NCBI GenBank assembly: GCA_049515555.1
Contig: JBEKTY010000054.1
Location: forward strand, 1-45,989
DNA length: 45,989 nucleotides
From: JBEKTY01 sp049515555
Lineage (GTDB): Bacteria > Planctomycetota > Planctomycetia > Pirellulales > Thermoguttaceae
Direction of reading: 5' to 3'
Below the pieces are notes generated by a model that was not told the DNA's origin, ran no database searches, and was given only the letters and a program-made list of their open reading frames with translations. Shown one piece after another: positions 16,685-26,001 of the stretch. The position numbers were made by a program, and so were the translations under genes. Within the stretch, counting starts at the first letter, position 1. Every line of letters starts with the position of its first letter.

Positions 16685-19600
16685 CTACTTCTTCACCGGC
16701 GCGGCCGGTTGCTGCTGAGTCTGCGACTCGTTGGCGGTGGGCGGGGCGACCTCGCCCAGCAGGATCACCTTGGCCGGGTCGTTCTTCCAGCCGTACCGCC
16801 TGGTGAATTCATCTGGCGTAAGGGTTAGTTGCTCCCCATCGTCGGTCAGGACCACGTAGACCAGCCGTTTCTCGACGTCCGGCGAGCCGAGATAATGGCC
16901 CTCGCGCGAGACGGTCAGATGCTCACTGGCGGGCAGGTGCAACATCGTGCGGACCGTGTGCCCGGTGCTCGTGTCGATCAGACGGATCGCCCCGTCGCGG
17001 CCCGCCGAGGCGTAGTGCCGCGCATCCGGGGAGAATTCGTCCTGGCGGACGTCCCAGTCATCCCCGACCTGGAGTTGATTCGGGTGATACCGCCGGAACG
17101 TCGGCAGGGCAACCCCTGCGGTGCTGAGACGCACGCAGAGGCGGGGATCGTACTGTTCAATCCTGGCGAAGTCGGCCAGCACCAGCGAGTTGCCGTCGGG
17201 ACGCCAAGTCATGGCCCGGGCCACGATCCCGGCCTCGACGATGCCCTTGGGCGCGCCCTTCGCGGCGTCCCAGAGCAGGACGTTGCGGGCGTCCTGGCGT
17301 GAACAGGCGAGCGTCTTGCCGTCCGGCGACCAGGCGGCGCTCAGCGGCGGGGTGTCCAGCGGGACGCTCTGGACGATCCGACCCGACTGCGCCTCCCAGA
17401 CCTCGACCTTGTTGCCCAGGCCGTTGACGGCCAGGCGCTGTGCGTCGGGGGACCACGCCAGGAAACGGATCTCGGGGCCGCTGCCGCCTTGGCGCAGGGT
17501 TTTCCACGGCTTGCCGGAGCTGGTGTCCCACAGCATGACGCCACCCCTTTCGTCCCCTGAGGCGAGTCGATCGCCGTGCGGAGCCCAGGTCAGCGTGCGT
17601 ACCGCAGCCGCATGCCCCTGGAGCTTGTGGACCAGCTTGCCCCAGCCCGCCTCCCACACGAAGATCGAGTTGCCCGAATCCGCGCCGGCAATTTGCGCGG
17701 CGTCCGGCGACCAAGCGGCCGCCGACGTGCCGTGATTGACCGGCAAACGGCGGACCTGCCTGCCAGAAGCCATGTCCCAGACACAGAGTCGACTGTCTTC
17801 CGGCGAGCCGACCAGGGCCTTGCCGTCCGGGCTCCACGCCGTGGGGCCGCGCATATAACCCGTACTGCCATCGAGCGTCCGGGACAACTTGCCGCTACGG
17901 ACGTCCCAAAAGTGAATGAACCCATATACTGTCCCGTTTGCCATCGTACGTCCATCCGGCGACCAGTCCAGCGCGTACGGGATAGACCCCGCCGGGTCGA
18001 GGGACAGCAGCCTTTGGCCCGAGGTGGCGTCCCAAATCTCGGTCCTGCTGGCGCCAGCGTCGTTCATCGCCAAGCGCTTTGCGTCGTGTGACAACCATCG
18101 GTTGCACGTCCAGCCGAGAAACGGTACGGTGGGGAACTGCCTAATCGTCTTCCCTGTGCGAATGTCCCAAAGCCTCACGGTGCCGTCCGAGCTGAGCGAC
18201 GTGAGTGACGCACCGTCGGCAGACCACGCTAACGCTTGAAAAAACGTTTTTCCTTGTTGCGGAAGCCTCCGCACCTCGTTGCCGGAGCCCACGTCGGAAA
18301 TCCGGATGTCCTCGTTATAGCCACCCCAGGCCAGCGTCTTGCCATCGGGGGACCACGCCATCGAACACACGCTGTGCTCGCAATAGCCAAGCGCTCTCAG
18401 CGTGCGGCCCGACCGCATGTCGAGGACCTCAGCGGCGCCGTCGAAAGTCCCGAATGCGAGCCGAGTGCCGTCAGGCGACCAGGCGATTTCGATGATCCAC
18501 CAGGAAAACGCGGCGTTTCGCACGTGGGACCAGCGCAGCCGACCGGTTCGCGGGTCCCAAAGCCGGATGGTGGCGTCCCATCCACCGGAGGCGAGAAGGC
18601 TGCCGTCCGGCGACCAGGCAAGTGACTGAACGGGCCCGTGGTGTCCGACGAGCAAGCGGGCCGGACCAGATCCCTGCGGCCACAAGCGGACCGCGCCGTC
18701 GCACCCGCCCGAGGCCAGCCATTGACCGCCGGGGTGGTAGGCCACCGCCAGGATTCCGCTGTGGTGGGCCGCGGTGTCGATCGTCCACGAGCGAACCCCC
18801 GGCAGCCCCGCGGGCCGGGTGACGAGTGCCATGGCGCTTAACGGCTCGCTCGGCTTGCGGGCCTGCGGGTTGGGCTTGGCCGGTACAGGCGAGGCCGAGC
18901 CCTCCGGGGTAACCGTCGCCTCGGTCTTGTCAGGCCGATTTTCTTGGGTCTTCCCGGGCGGCAGAATCACATCGACGGAGCCGTCCGGGTGGACCTTCAC
19001 CTCGCTCTTGTCGGGCACATCGAGCGCCGTCTCTCGATTCCGATTGTCACGGATGCGGATCACGATGCCGAACGCCGCCACGGCGAGGATTACCAGCCCG
19101 AGAGCCGCCGCAACCCAATACGGCTTGCGGCAGACCGGCCGCGGAAGCGTCCGAAGCGGTGCTGCCTCGCCCGGTCCCGCGGTCCTCCCCCCTGCCCCCG
19201 GCAGACCTTCCGGCGTGGCGGCGGTGCCGTCGGGCGTATTGCTTGGGCGCGGGTCAATGGAGGGAGATCCGACCGACTGGTTCGTCTTCCCCGACGATTC
19301 AGCCGCCTCGCGCGCCGCCTCCGGTCCGGCATCCGAACGGCCAATCAGGCGCGCGAGATCGCGACCGGCGGTGAACGGCTCCAGCGCGGCCGCGACTTCC
19401 GCTGGCGTGGCGAAACGATCGGCCGGGGCCTTGGCCAACATGCGATCGAGCACGGCAACCAGACCCTTGGGAATGTCCGACCGCGCGCCGGTCACCGGCG
19501 GCACCGGCGTCTGGACGTGGGCCAGCATCTTCTTCATCGGGTTCTCGTACTCGGGTCCGCTGAAGGGGGCATGGCCCGTCAGGAGCTTGTAAAGCGTGCA

Positions 19601-20482
19601 ACCCAACGAGTAGATGTCGGCGCGGATGTCGACGTTGTGGGTATCGAATGCCTGTTCCGGGGCAATGTAGTCGGCTGTGCCCATGATCTGGCCCGAGCCG
19701 GTCATCTCGACGTTGGCCTGCCCACTGGGCAACAGCGCCAAGCCGAGGTCGAGGATCTTGACTTGGCCGCGCCGTGTAAGCATCAGGTTCGACGGCTTGA
19801 TGTCACGATGGACCAGGCTGCTTTCGTAGGCGCACTGGAGGCCCTCGGCTGCCTGGCGGACCATTTCGCAGGCCTCGGCCACAGGCAGAGGGCCTGCTCG
19901 CTTGACCACCTCGGCCAGGTCGAGCCCTTCGACGTATTCCATGACCAACACGGTGGTGCCGTCAATCTCCCGGGCATCCATGGCCCGGACGATATTGGGA
20001 TGGTCCACCCGGCCGACCGCCTCCATTTCCCGCTCAAAACGCGTGTGGGCCTGCGGGTCGTTCGTGCGTTCCTTGGGCAGCACCTTCAGGGCCACGATCT
20101 TCTTGAGCTTGGTCTGACGGGCCTTGTAGACCGCCCCCATACCCCCCTCGCCGAGCTTGGCCAGGAGCTCATATTCGCCCAGGCGGCCGAGACCGGCGGG
20201 CCCCGAAGCCGGTGCAGGTACCTCGGAAGCCCAAGCCTTGGTGATCACGATCGCCTTGGCCCGCGCCGCCAACTCGGCCTGCTGCGGCTCAGCGGCATAA
20301 GGGTCCTCGGCGGCCGGACCCCGCAGGCGGGCCACCAGTGTGTCGTCCGTGTCGCCAAACGTCTTCAGGTCGGCCTGGCAGTTCGGGCAGGCGCTGATGT
20401 GGGGGATGACTTCCCCGGCCGCCGCCTCGTCAAGCTGCCCGATGTGGTAGGCTAACAACACGTCGTGCTTTGGACAGGTCAT
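16685..20482 (-). CDS. Transmembrane Ser/Thr protein kinase with C-terminal WD40 propellers (1265 aa)
   Basis: The N-terminus (CPKHDVLLAYHIGQLDEAAAGEVIPHISACPNC) resembles a zinc-binding anti-sigma-type domain. A Hanks-type kinase domain (about residues 104-375) has the Gly loop LGEGGMGAVYKA, ATP lysine K133, catalytic HRDIKPSN (225-232), DLG in place of DFG (245-247) and GTADYIAPEQ. A transmembrane helix (about 454-477) follows, then more than ten WD40 units ('W..SPDG..LA.G..D..IRLWD') filling the C-terminal half, presumably extracytoplasmic. The sigma-factor gene lies just upstream on the same strand. Co-transcription, and phosphorylation-linked control of that sigma factor, are plausible inferences. 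Confidence 0.93.
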   Translation of the reverse strand: MTCPKHDVLLAYHIGQLDEAAAGEVIPHISACPNCQADLKTFGDTDDTLVARLRGPAAEDPYAAEPQQAELAARAKAIVITKAWASEVPAPASGPAGLGRLGEYELLAKLGEGGMGAVYKARQTKLKKIVALKVLPKERTNDPQAHTRFEREMEAVGRVDHPNIVRAMDAREIDGTTVLVMEYVEGLDLAEVVKRAGPLPVAEACEMVRQAAEGLQCAYESSLVHRDIKPSNLMLTRRGQVKILDLGLALLPSGQANVEMTGSGQIMGTADYIAPEQAFDTHNVDIRADIYSLGCTLYKLLTGHAPFSGPEYENPMKKMLAHVQTPVPPVTGARSDIPKGLVAVLDRMLAKAPADRFATPAEVAAALEPFTAGRDLARLIGRSDAGPEAAREAAESSGKTNQSVGSPSIDPRPSNTPDGTAATPEGLPGAGGRTAGPGEAAPLRTLPRPVCRKPYWVAAALGLVILAVAAFGIVIRIRDNRNRETALDVPDKSEVKVHPDGSVDVILPPGKTQENRPDKTEATVTPEGSASPVPAKPNPQARKPSEPLSAMALVTRPAGLPGVRSWTIDTAAHHSGILAVAYHPGGQWLASGGCDGAVRLWPQGSGPARLLVGHHGPVQSLAWSPDGSLLASGGWDATIRLWDPRTGRLRWSHVRNAAFSWWIIEIAWSPDGTRLAFGTFDGAAEVLDMRSGRTLRALGYCEHSVCSMAWSPDGKTLAWGGYNEDIRISDVGSGNEVRRLPQQGKTFFQALAWSADGASLTSLSSDGTVRLWDIRTGKTIRQFPTVPFLGWTCNRWLSHDAKRLAMNDAGASRTEIWDATSGQRLLSLDPAGSIPYALDWSPDGRTMANGTVYGFIHFWDVRSGKLSRTLDGSTGYMRGPTAWSPDGKALVGSPEDSRLCVWDMASGRQVRRLPVNHGTSAAAWSPDAAQIAGADSGNSIFVWEAGWGKLVHKLQGHAAAVRTLTWAPHGDRLASGDERGGVMLWDTSSGKPWKTLRQGGSGPEIRFLAWSPDAQRLAVNGLGNKVEVWEAQSGRIVQSVPLDTPPLSAAWSPDGKTLACSRQDARNVLLWDAAKGAPKGIVEAGIVARAMTWRPDGNSLVLADFARIEQYDPRLCVRLSTAGVALPTFRRYHPNQLQVGDDWDVRQDEFSPDARHYASAGRDGAIRLIDTSTGHTVRTMLHLPASEHLTVSREGHYLGSPDVEKRLVYVVLTDDGEQLTLTPDEFTRRYGWKNDPAKVILLGEVAPPTANESQTQQQPAAPVKK

Positions 20483-20614
20483 GACAATGGTGCCCTGGGC
20501 TTGCCTTGCTCGAACGAAACGGTTTTGCCGCTACAAGAACAACGTCGCCGTCTTACACGACTTTTTTCTGCCGGGGAGAGCCCCCTGGTCTGGGAGGGGG
20601 TGCAGCGTGAGACA

Positions 20615-21238
20615 TTAGTCGATCAGGCCGTCGAGTTCCTCGCGTATCTTTCGACGTACGCGGAACTTGGCCACATACACTGCCTCGACGCTCATCCCCA
20701 AGGATTCGGCAACGATGGCTGGTGACTGCCCCTCCACCGCCACCAGCCAGAACGCCCGCCACGTGCGTGGCTCGACCCCTGCGCGGACGACCTCGGCGGC
20801 CCGCAGTTCGAGTCGATGATTGGGCATGGCGCCGCTTGAAGTAGATTCTGGAACCTGGTCGGGAACCTGAGCGAGTTGCTGCTGGGCCCCAGTGCCCCCC
20901 TGGGGGATGGCCTGGCCCTTGCGCCGGCGGAAGTGGTCGCGGACCTTGTTCTTCGTGATCGTCCACAGCCAGCCGCGGAAGCTGTCGCCCGGCCGATCCC
21001 GCCGAAACCCCTCTACGCCGGCCGCCACGGCCCCAAACACCTCCTGGCCCACATCGGCGGCGTCTTCTGGCTGCAGCCCGCAGTGCCGGCACCATTCATA
21101 GAGCAGCGGGCTATATAGGTCTACCAACCGCCGCCAGGCGTCTTCGTCCCGCATCTTCACCCGCTCCAACAGGCTTGAAGACGTCGAACCGGAGGCGGCA
21201 GGGCCTGGCATATCGGTGGTATTACGGTTGTAGGCCAT
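20615..21238 (-). CDS. ECF-type RNA polymerase sigma factor
   Basis: The 207-aa product contains region 2 (DEDAWRRLVDLYSPLLYEWCRHCGLQPEDAADVGQEVF, then FRRDRPGDSFRGWLWTITKNKVRDHFRRRK). Region 4 (RTWRAFWLVAVEGQSPAIVAESLGMSVEAVYVAKFRVRRKIREEL) carries the helix-turn-helix for -35 recognition. It directs RNA polymerase to a small regulon. I chose ATG 21238; an in-frame ATG at 21292 would add 18 residues. It precedes the kinase-WD40 gene by 132 bp on the same strand, the pairing seen repeatedly in planctomycetes. Confidence 0.88.
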   Translation of the reverse strand: MAYNRNTTDMPGPAASGSTSSSLLERVKMRDEDAWRRLVDLYSPLLYEWCRHCGLQPEDAADVGQEVFGAVAAGVEGFRRDRPGDSFRGWLWTITKNKVRDHFRRRKGQAIPQGGTGAQQQLAQVPDQVPESTSSGAMPNHRLELRAAEVVRAGVEPRTWRAFWLVAVEGQSPAIVAESLGMSVEAVYVAKFRVRRKIREELDGLID

Positions 21239-21636
21239 GAAGAGGGTATGCCCGGAGGCCGGGATCTCGCGGACGACCATACGCAAGGGCATCCGCCGCT
21301 GGAGAAACAGGCATATGCCCCGAGTGTACCAAGAATAAGGCGAATATCAACTAGGCGAGGCGACGCCGCGCGCGGCCGCCGGGGTGCAGACGCGGCGCAG
21401 CCCAGAGGATACCTCCTGGCAGACCGTTCCTCGCAAGGCCGTGGTTGCGTCAACACGAGGGCAGTGTACACCATGGAGTGGGCATCACCTGCGACACATC
21501 CTGAATCAAAGAATTACACGTGTTCCGACATCGTGCAAGGTGTTACCAATCTCTGTAATCACGTACAAAAAAAGGCTTAGGGAAGCGAAAACTGGAAGCG
21601 AATGGGCAGAGGGTTGGGGGGGCAAGCGGCGCATGG
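21239..21636. other. Gene-free stretch upstream of sigma factor
   Basis: I see no convincing coding frame here. It should contain the promoter of the minus-strand sigma-kinase pair, but I cannot point to a confident -35/-10. Local AT content rises around 21480-21600. Confidence 0.5.
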
Positions 21637-21667
21637 AAAAAGCCCCCGAAGGCGAACCAACGGGGGC
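21637..21667 (-). terminator. Rho-independent terminator
   Basis: GCCCCCG (21642-21648) pairs with CGGGGGC (21661-21667) around a 12-base loop. On the minus strand the stem is followed by five T (complement of 21637-21641). It lies downstream of the IS30-like fragment and would stop minus-strand transcription from it before the sigma gene. Confidence 0.7.
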
Positions 21668-21703
21668 TTCTTCGTCAGTGGCTGATGGCATCCTCGATAG
21701 CTG

Positions 21704-21823
21704 CGTGGATGTCATCGTGCTCTTACTGCGGCCGAGCCGATCGGCAATTTGCGCCTGCATCTTTCCGGCTCGGTGCATGTGGGCTATGATCTCGCGCTCC
21801 TCCAAGGTAAGATGGCTTGCCAT
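21704..21823 (-). pseudogene. IS30-family transposase, N-terminal helix-turn-helix stub
   Basis: From ATG 21823, preceded by AAAGGAGT at good distance, the frame reads HLTLEEREIIAHMHRAGKM and QAQIADRLGRSKST. This is the N-terminal HTH of IS30-type transposases ('LTxEERxxI..M...G.s...IA..LGRs.ST'). After about 40 residues the similarity stops, and the frame runs into a terminator hairpin and unrelated sequence. The DDE catalytic domain is absent from the window. An AT-rich TTGCGATTCAATTTTGGCAG at about 21922-21941 could be the element's outer end. That is unverified. Confidence 0.6.
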
Positions 21824-22131
21824 CGCGGGGACTCCTTTCGAATGGGACCTTCCTGAAAACGCCCATCCAAACGTCCCCGCGATGTTTTCACCAGTACCAG
21901 TTTTCCATACGGTTGCGATTCAATTTTGGCAGCGGGCCCTAAATGAAATGGCCGAGCCGCGTCGTGTTGGGCGATACGGCCGAACAAGCTCGGCATGTGA
22001 ACCGGCACAGCCGATGACGATTACCGCCGCGAAACAGGGGAACCCGATACCACTGACCGGTGAGGCCCAATCAAATTCACTTGTTTGCGGCAGGTGCCGC
22101 GAATGTTCTTCTTGAGTCCTGGAGGCAGCTT

Positions 22132-23805
22132 ATGCGGCGGACGTGGAAAATCGCAATGTGGTTGCTGGTGTGGGTGTTGTCGGTCGCGGTTGTCACACGT
22201 GGCCAGGCGGCAGAGGCCGGATGCGTCGACGTGATCCTCTGGTTCGATACCGAGGATTATCTGTTGCCGGCCTCCGACGACGCTGCCAAACGCCTCGCGG
22301 ATCTGCTCTCGCAGCGCCATATTCGCGCTACATTCAAAGTGGTGGGTGAGAAGGCGCGGGTGTTGGAGAAACGTGGCAGAACCGATGTGATTGCGGCCTT
22401 GTGCAAGCACGACATCGGTTATCACACCAACCTCCATTCCGTCCATCCCGCGCCGGCGGAGTACCTGGCCGACTGTGGCCTGCTGGACGGCGTTGCGGAA
22501 TTCGTGCGCCGGGAGAAGCAGGGCGCGGCCGACGTGCGGCGGATCTTCGCCCGTAATACTCTGGCTTGCTACGGCCAACCCGGCTCCTCCTGGGCCTGCC
22601 AGGCCATCGTGGCGCTGCCGGAAATCGGTGTCCAGCCCGTCTACGTGGATGAGGGCTCGCACGTGGGGCTGCGGGGTAAGCCGTTCTGGTATGCCGGAGC
22701 CCTGAACGCCTACGACCTTGGCCCCAACGTCACCCGCATGGAGTTGCACAGTGACAAGGCGGTCGAATCGGGCAAAACGCACGTGACGCAACTCGTCCAC
22801 CAACTTGACCGCGAAGGCGGCGGATTGATCAGCATTTACTATCATCCGTGCGAGTGGGTCCACAAGCAGTTCTGGGATGGCGTGAACTTCAGCCGCGGGG
22901 CCAATCCGCCACGGGAAGATTGGAAAAGCCCACCGCAGCGGCCGGCAGAGCAGACCGAGCGGGCGTTCGCGCGGTTCGAGCAGTACGTCGATCACATTCA
23001 GTCGTTGGGCGTGCGTTTTGTGACGGCCAGCGAGCTGCCCGCAATTTACGCCGATCGCGTCCGCAGCGAGGGGCTCACGGAAGAGGAATTGCGAGGACTG
23101 GCCAAGAAACTTTGCGATGCGAAGGCAACGGGCGTGGACTACCAGTTGCTGACAGGCAAGGCCGTATCGCCGGCCGATCAGTTCGAGCTGCTGGCCGGCA
23201 TCGTGGCAGACTTGATCGACGGAAAGACGGTGAAGTACCCCCGGGTAGCCAGGGGAGTGCTGGGGCCGGATGCAGCGCCGCCCGCGGCGGCTGATGGCGG
23301 GAACAACGTCGTCTGGCCGGCCTTCCGCGATGCCGCCCTGGATGTACGCGACTATCTGCGCACTCAGGGACGCGTGCCGGCCCGCGTGTTCATTGGCGCC
23401 GAAAGCGTGGCACCGGCGGATTTCCTGGTTGGCCTGGCTGCGGCCTATTGCAAGCATCACCAGAGCGGGAAGATGCCTGTCGAGGGAGTGAGGCTCGGCA
23501 AGAACCTGGCCGTGTTACCGGAGCGGCACGTGGCCAAGGACCCGGCCGGGTTGTTCGGCTGGGCGATTCACAAGCCCGATTTTCGTCCGGCGAAGATTCT
23601 CGACGTGGCTCGGTTGCAGGCGTGGACGCTCAAGCCGGCGCTGAGGCAGGGGGCCACGCGGGGCGCGATCTCCGGCAAAGGCTTCGAGAAACTCGATCGG
23701 TTCGATGCCGTCCAGGTCCAGCAGGTGCGTCTGCGGGCGATTCATGCGGCCGGTGCGCCGCAAATCCGCAAACTGGCCGTCTACAACGTCGCCGGGAGAC
23801 TTTAG
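22132..23805 (+). CDS. Secreted polysaccharide-deacetylase-like protein
   Basis: ATG 22132 follows GGAGG at 22121 and gives 557 aa with a signal peptide (IAMWLLVWVLSVAVVTRGQAAEA). The N-terminal half looks like a NodB-type (carbohydrate esterase 4) fold: a first metal-site motif FDTEDY, then RHIRATFKVVGEKA, and a GYHTNLHSVHP histidine motif at about residue 100. LISIYYHPCEWVHKQFWD follows at about 240. The C-terminal region (about 330-557) is not recognised. The upstream frame back to 22060 is not supported by a start signal. It is 125 bp before a Gfo/Idh gene on the same strand; shared carbohydrate metabolism is inference. Confidence 0.78.
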   Translation: MRRTWKIAMWLLVWVLSVAVVTRGQAAEAGCVDVILWFDTEDYLLPASDDAAKRLADLLSQRHIRATFKVVGEKARVLEKRGRTDVIAALCKHDIGYHTNLHSVHPAPAEYLADCGLLDGVAEFVRREKQGAADVRRIFARNTLACYGQPGSSWACQAIVALPEIGVQPVYVDEGSHVGLRGKPFWYAGALNAYDLGPNVTRMELHSDKAVESGKTHVTQLVHQLDREGGGLISIYYHPCEWVHKQFWDGVNFSRGANPPREDWKSPPQRPAEQTERAFARFEQYVDHIQSLGVRFVTASELPAIYADRVRSEGLTEEELRGLAKKLCDAKATGVDYQLLTGKAVSPADQFELLAGIVADLIDGKTVKYPRVARGVLGPDAAPPAAADGGNNVVWPAFRDAALDVRDYLRTQGRVPARVFIGAESVAPADFLVGLAAAYCKHHQSGKMPVEGVRLGKNLAVLPERHVAKDPAGLFGWAIHKPDFRPAKILDVARLQAWTLKPALRQGATRGAISGKGFEKLDRFDAVQVQQVRLRAIHAAGAPQIRKLAVYNVAGRL

Positions 23806-23930
23806 ACAAGGCAGAGAGCGCAGGCATAGATTATCCGCTGGCGGCCGATCCGCAGCGCACGAGCGGGCGCCGGCGCGTAGCGGCTGACTTCGGGTTCTTC
23901 AACAAGATACGTTAGCAAGGGAGCCTCACG

Positions 23931-25382
23931 ATGGCCATTGCAGGCGATGCACGAAACAGGCGGGCTACCTCTCGTCGGGGCCGCCTGACGCGGCGAGGGT
24001 TTCTCGGTACGGCGGCGGCCACCGGCGTTCTCCTGCTCCCGCAGGGCCAGGCGTGCGGCTACGCGGCCAACGAGCAGTTGCAGGTTGCCGTAGTGGGCGT
24101 CGGCGGACGGGGCTCGGGCTTTGCCGTCGAGGAAGGATGGTCGTCGGTGCGCCAGCAGACCGGCGGGCGCATCGCCGCCCTGTGCGACGTGAATCGGCAG
24201 AAAGCGGCCGAAGCCTTTCATCGCTACCCCAGCGTCCCGAAGTACGAAGACTACCGCGTCATGATCGCCGAGATGGGGTCGAAGCTCGACGCCGTGGTGG
24301 TCGCCACGCCCGACCACGTCCACGCCGCTCCATCTGCCTGCGCCCTTCGGGCCGGGCTGCATGTGTTTTGCGAGAAAGGGCTGACCCGTACCATCCAGGA
24401 AGCCCGCACCCTGGCCAAACTGACCGTCGAGAAGAAGCGTTCGACGCAGATGGGCAACCAGGCCGGTTACAACGACCGCGTCGTGGAGAATGTTTGGGCG
24501 GGCAGGCTCGGCGAGATTCAGACCATTCACATGTGGGGCGGCGGCGGCGCGGGGCCGCGGAAAACGCCGTCAGGGACACCCCCAGTGCCCGACTACCTCA
24601 ACTGGAACCTGTGGCTGGGCCCGGCGGCTTTTCGGCCCTACCACCCGGACTGGATGAACCATTCAATGTGGCGGGACTTTTCGTGCGGGCATCCGGGCTG
24701 GTGGGGCGCGCACCTGTGGGCCACGCTGTTCAAGGCGATGAAGCTGGAGACCCTCTGGCCGATCGACAAGCAGGCGCCCGCTGCGGGCGGGAAGACGATC
24801 AAGGTCACCGCCGAGTGCTGCGAGGTGTGCGAGGCGACCTTTCCCCGCTCGAGCATTGTCCACTGGGACATCCCGGCGCGGAAGGACATGCCGCCCATCC
24901 GCCTCACCTGGTTTGCCGGCGGTCAGGAGGCCGAGAAGCGCCGCCGCGACGCCCTCCGCGAATTGTTTGGAAAGCATCCGCAATGGGGCAACGTGGACGA
25001 CAAGCGGTGGAGCAACTGGGTGGGCAACCTCTGGATCGGCACAGAGGGGGTAATGTACACGTTCGGGCATGGCGACACTACGGTTGACATGTTCCCGGAG
25101 CAGAAATTCAAAGATTTGCCTCCACCGCCGGAGTCGCTGCCGCGCCCGCTGCCCGGACGATTCCTCCGTGGCTGGGTCGACGGCATGAAGAAGGGACCGC
25201 CGGCCATGGGCTGCTTCAACGCCTTCAGCGGACCTTTCACCGAGTGGTTTCTGCTGGCCAACGTGGCGACACTGTTTCCTGACCGGACGTTGGAGTTCGA
25301 TCCGGTCGCCTGCCGGATCGTCAATCACGAACCGGCGGACAAGATGCTGCGCCCGCCCTACCGCGAGGGCTGGAAGCTCTGA
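23931..25382 (+). CDS. Tat-exported Gfo/Idh/MocA-family oxidoreductase
   Basis: The 483-aa product has a twin-arginine signal, LTRRGFLGTAAATGVLLL (RR at residues 21-22). A Rossmann fold then opens with VAVVGVGGRGSG and has VVVATPDHVHA. The usual EKP motif reads CEKGLT, so the lysine is kept but proline is replaced by glycine. The C-terminal half has planctomycete-type features (NWNLWLGPAAFRPYHPDW, HPGWWGAHLWATLFKAM). The family oxidises or reduces sugars or related polyols with a tightly bound NAD(P). AAGGGAG precedes ATG 23931. Confidence 0.9.
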   Translation: MAIAGDARNRRATSRRGRLTRRGFLGTAAATGVLLLPQGQACGYAANEQLQVAVVGVGGRGSGFAVEEGWSSVRQQTGGRIAALCDVNRQKAAEAFHRYPSVPKYEDYRVMIAEMGSKLDAVVVATPDHVHAAPSACALRAGLHVFCEKGLTRTIQEARTLAKLTVEKKRSTQMGNQAGYNDRVVENVWAGRLGEIQTIHMWGGGGAGPRKTPSGTPPVPDYLNWNLWLGPAAFRPYHPDWMNHSMWRDFSCGHPGWWGAHLWATLFKAMKLETLWPIDKQAPAAGGKTIKVTAECCEVCEATFPRSSIVHWDIPARKDMPPIRLTWFAGGQEAEKRRRDALRELFGKHPQWGNVDDKRWSNWVGNLWIGTEGVMYTFGHGDTTVDMFPEQKFKDLPPPPESLPRPLPGRFLRGWVDGMKKGPPAMGCFNAFSGPFTEWFLLANVATLFPDRTLEFDPVACRIVNHEPADKMLRPPYREGWKL

Positions 25383-25542
25383 CGGCACGGCGTTTGAGCA
25401 CCGTCACGGCCCCCATTCCTTGGCGGTTTGTCGGGGTGGACTGGTCTGGCGAAATAACTCGGATTCCTGGGGCCGCCGCCGCTGCTGCGGCCGGAAGGGA
25501 CGCAACAACGCAAAACGGCAGACATTGGCCAAGAGGTGAACG

Positions 25543-25884
25543 ATGGCCCGAAGAATCGGCTATATGCGCCAAAGCCGGATGTGCAGAAAACTGTCGCTTT
25601 GCTCGGTGATAGTGAATTGCCTGGTCACCGGAGTGATTGCGGCGCAGCCAACCAGCAATCTGATGTTGCGGTCGTCCAACACGTTTCTGGACGAATCGTT
25701 CGCTTGGGCCAAGGATATCCGTATACTGGCAAGGTCGAGGAGGATCGAAGCTGCCAGTGGCGCACGCTGCCGGCCCCCTTCGACATGGTATGGCGATGCT
25801 CCGAGCAGTATCTCTGGACGGGCGACGACCGATGGATCGACGAACCGGAGATGTTCGCCTATTACACCAACTTGCACACTAAGA
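25543..25884 (+). pseudogene. Remnant of a secreted protein, probably glycoside-hydrolase-like; frameshifted, internally deleted and truncated
   Basis: AGAGGTG and ATG 25543 begin a plausible exported protein (LSLCSVIVNCLVTGVIAA, then SNTFLDESFAWAKD). At about 25715-25725 this frame loses sense, while another frame continues as GYPYTGKVEEDRS and LPAPFDMVWRCSEQYLWTGDDRWIDEPEMFAYYTNLHTK up to about 25884, then degenerates. The two pieces match the start and a later part of a planctomycete family with (alpha/alpha)6-like 'FDxxWRxxEQYLWTGD' motifs. The naming is tentative. The intervening residues are missing, so this is a dead gene just upstream of the kinase. Confidence 0.6.
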
Positions 25885-26001
25885 AAAGGAATAATTCTTT
25901 ACAGGGCGTTGGGGGGTGGTATACTACACGGCACAGTACCGGCAGAGAAGCCGTCCTGATCCTATTCTCGATTGCCGCTAAATCGCGTTGCGAGGTTAGC
26001 C

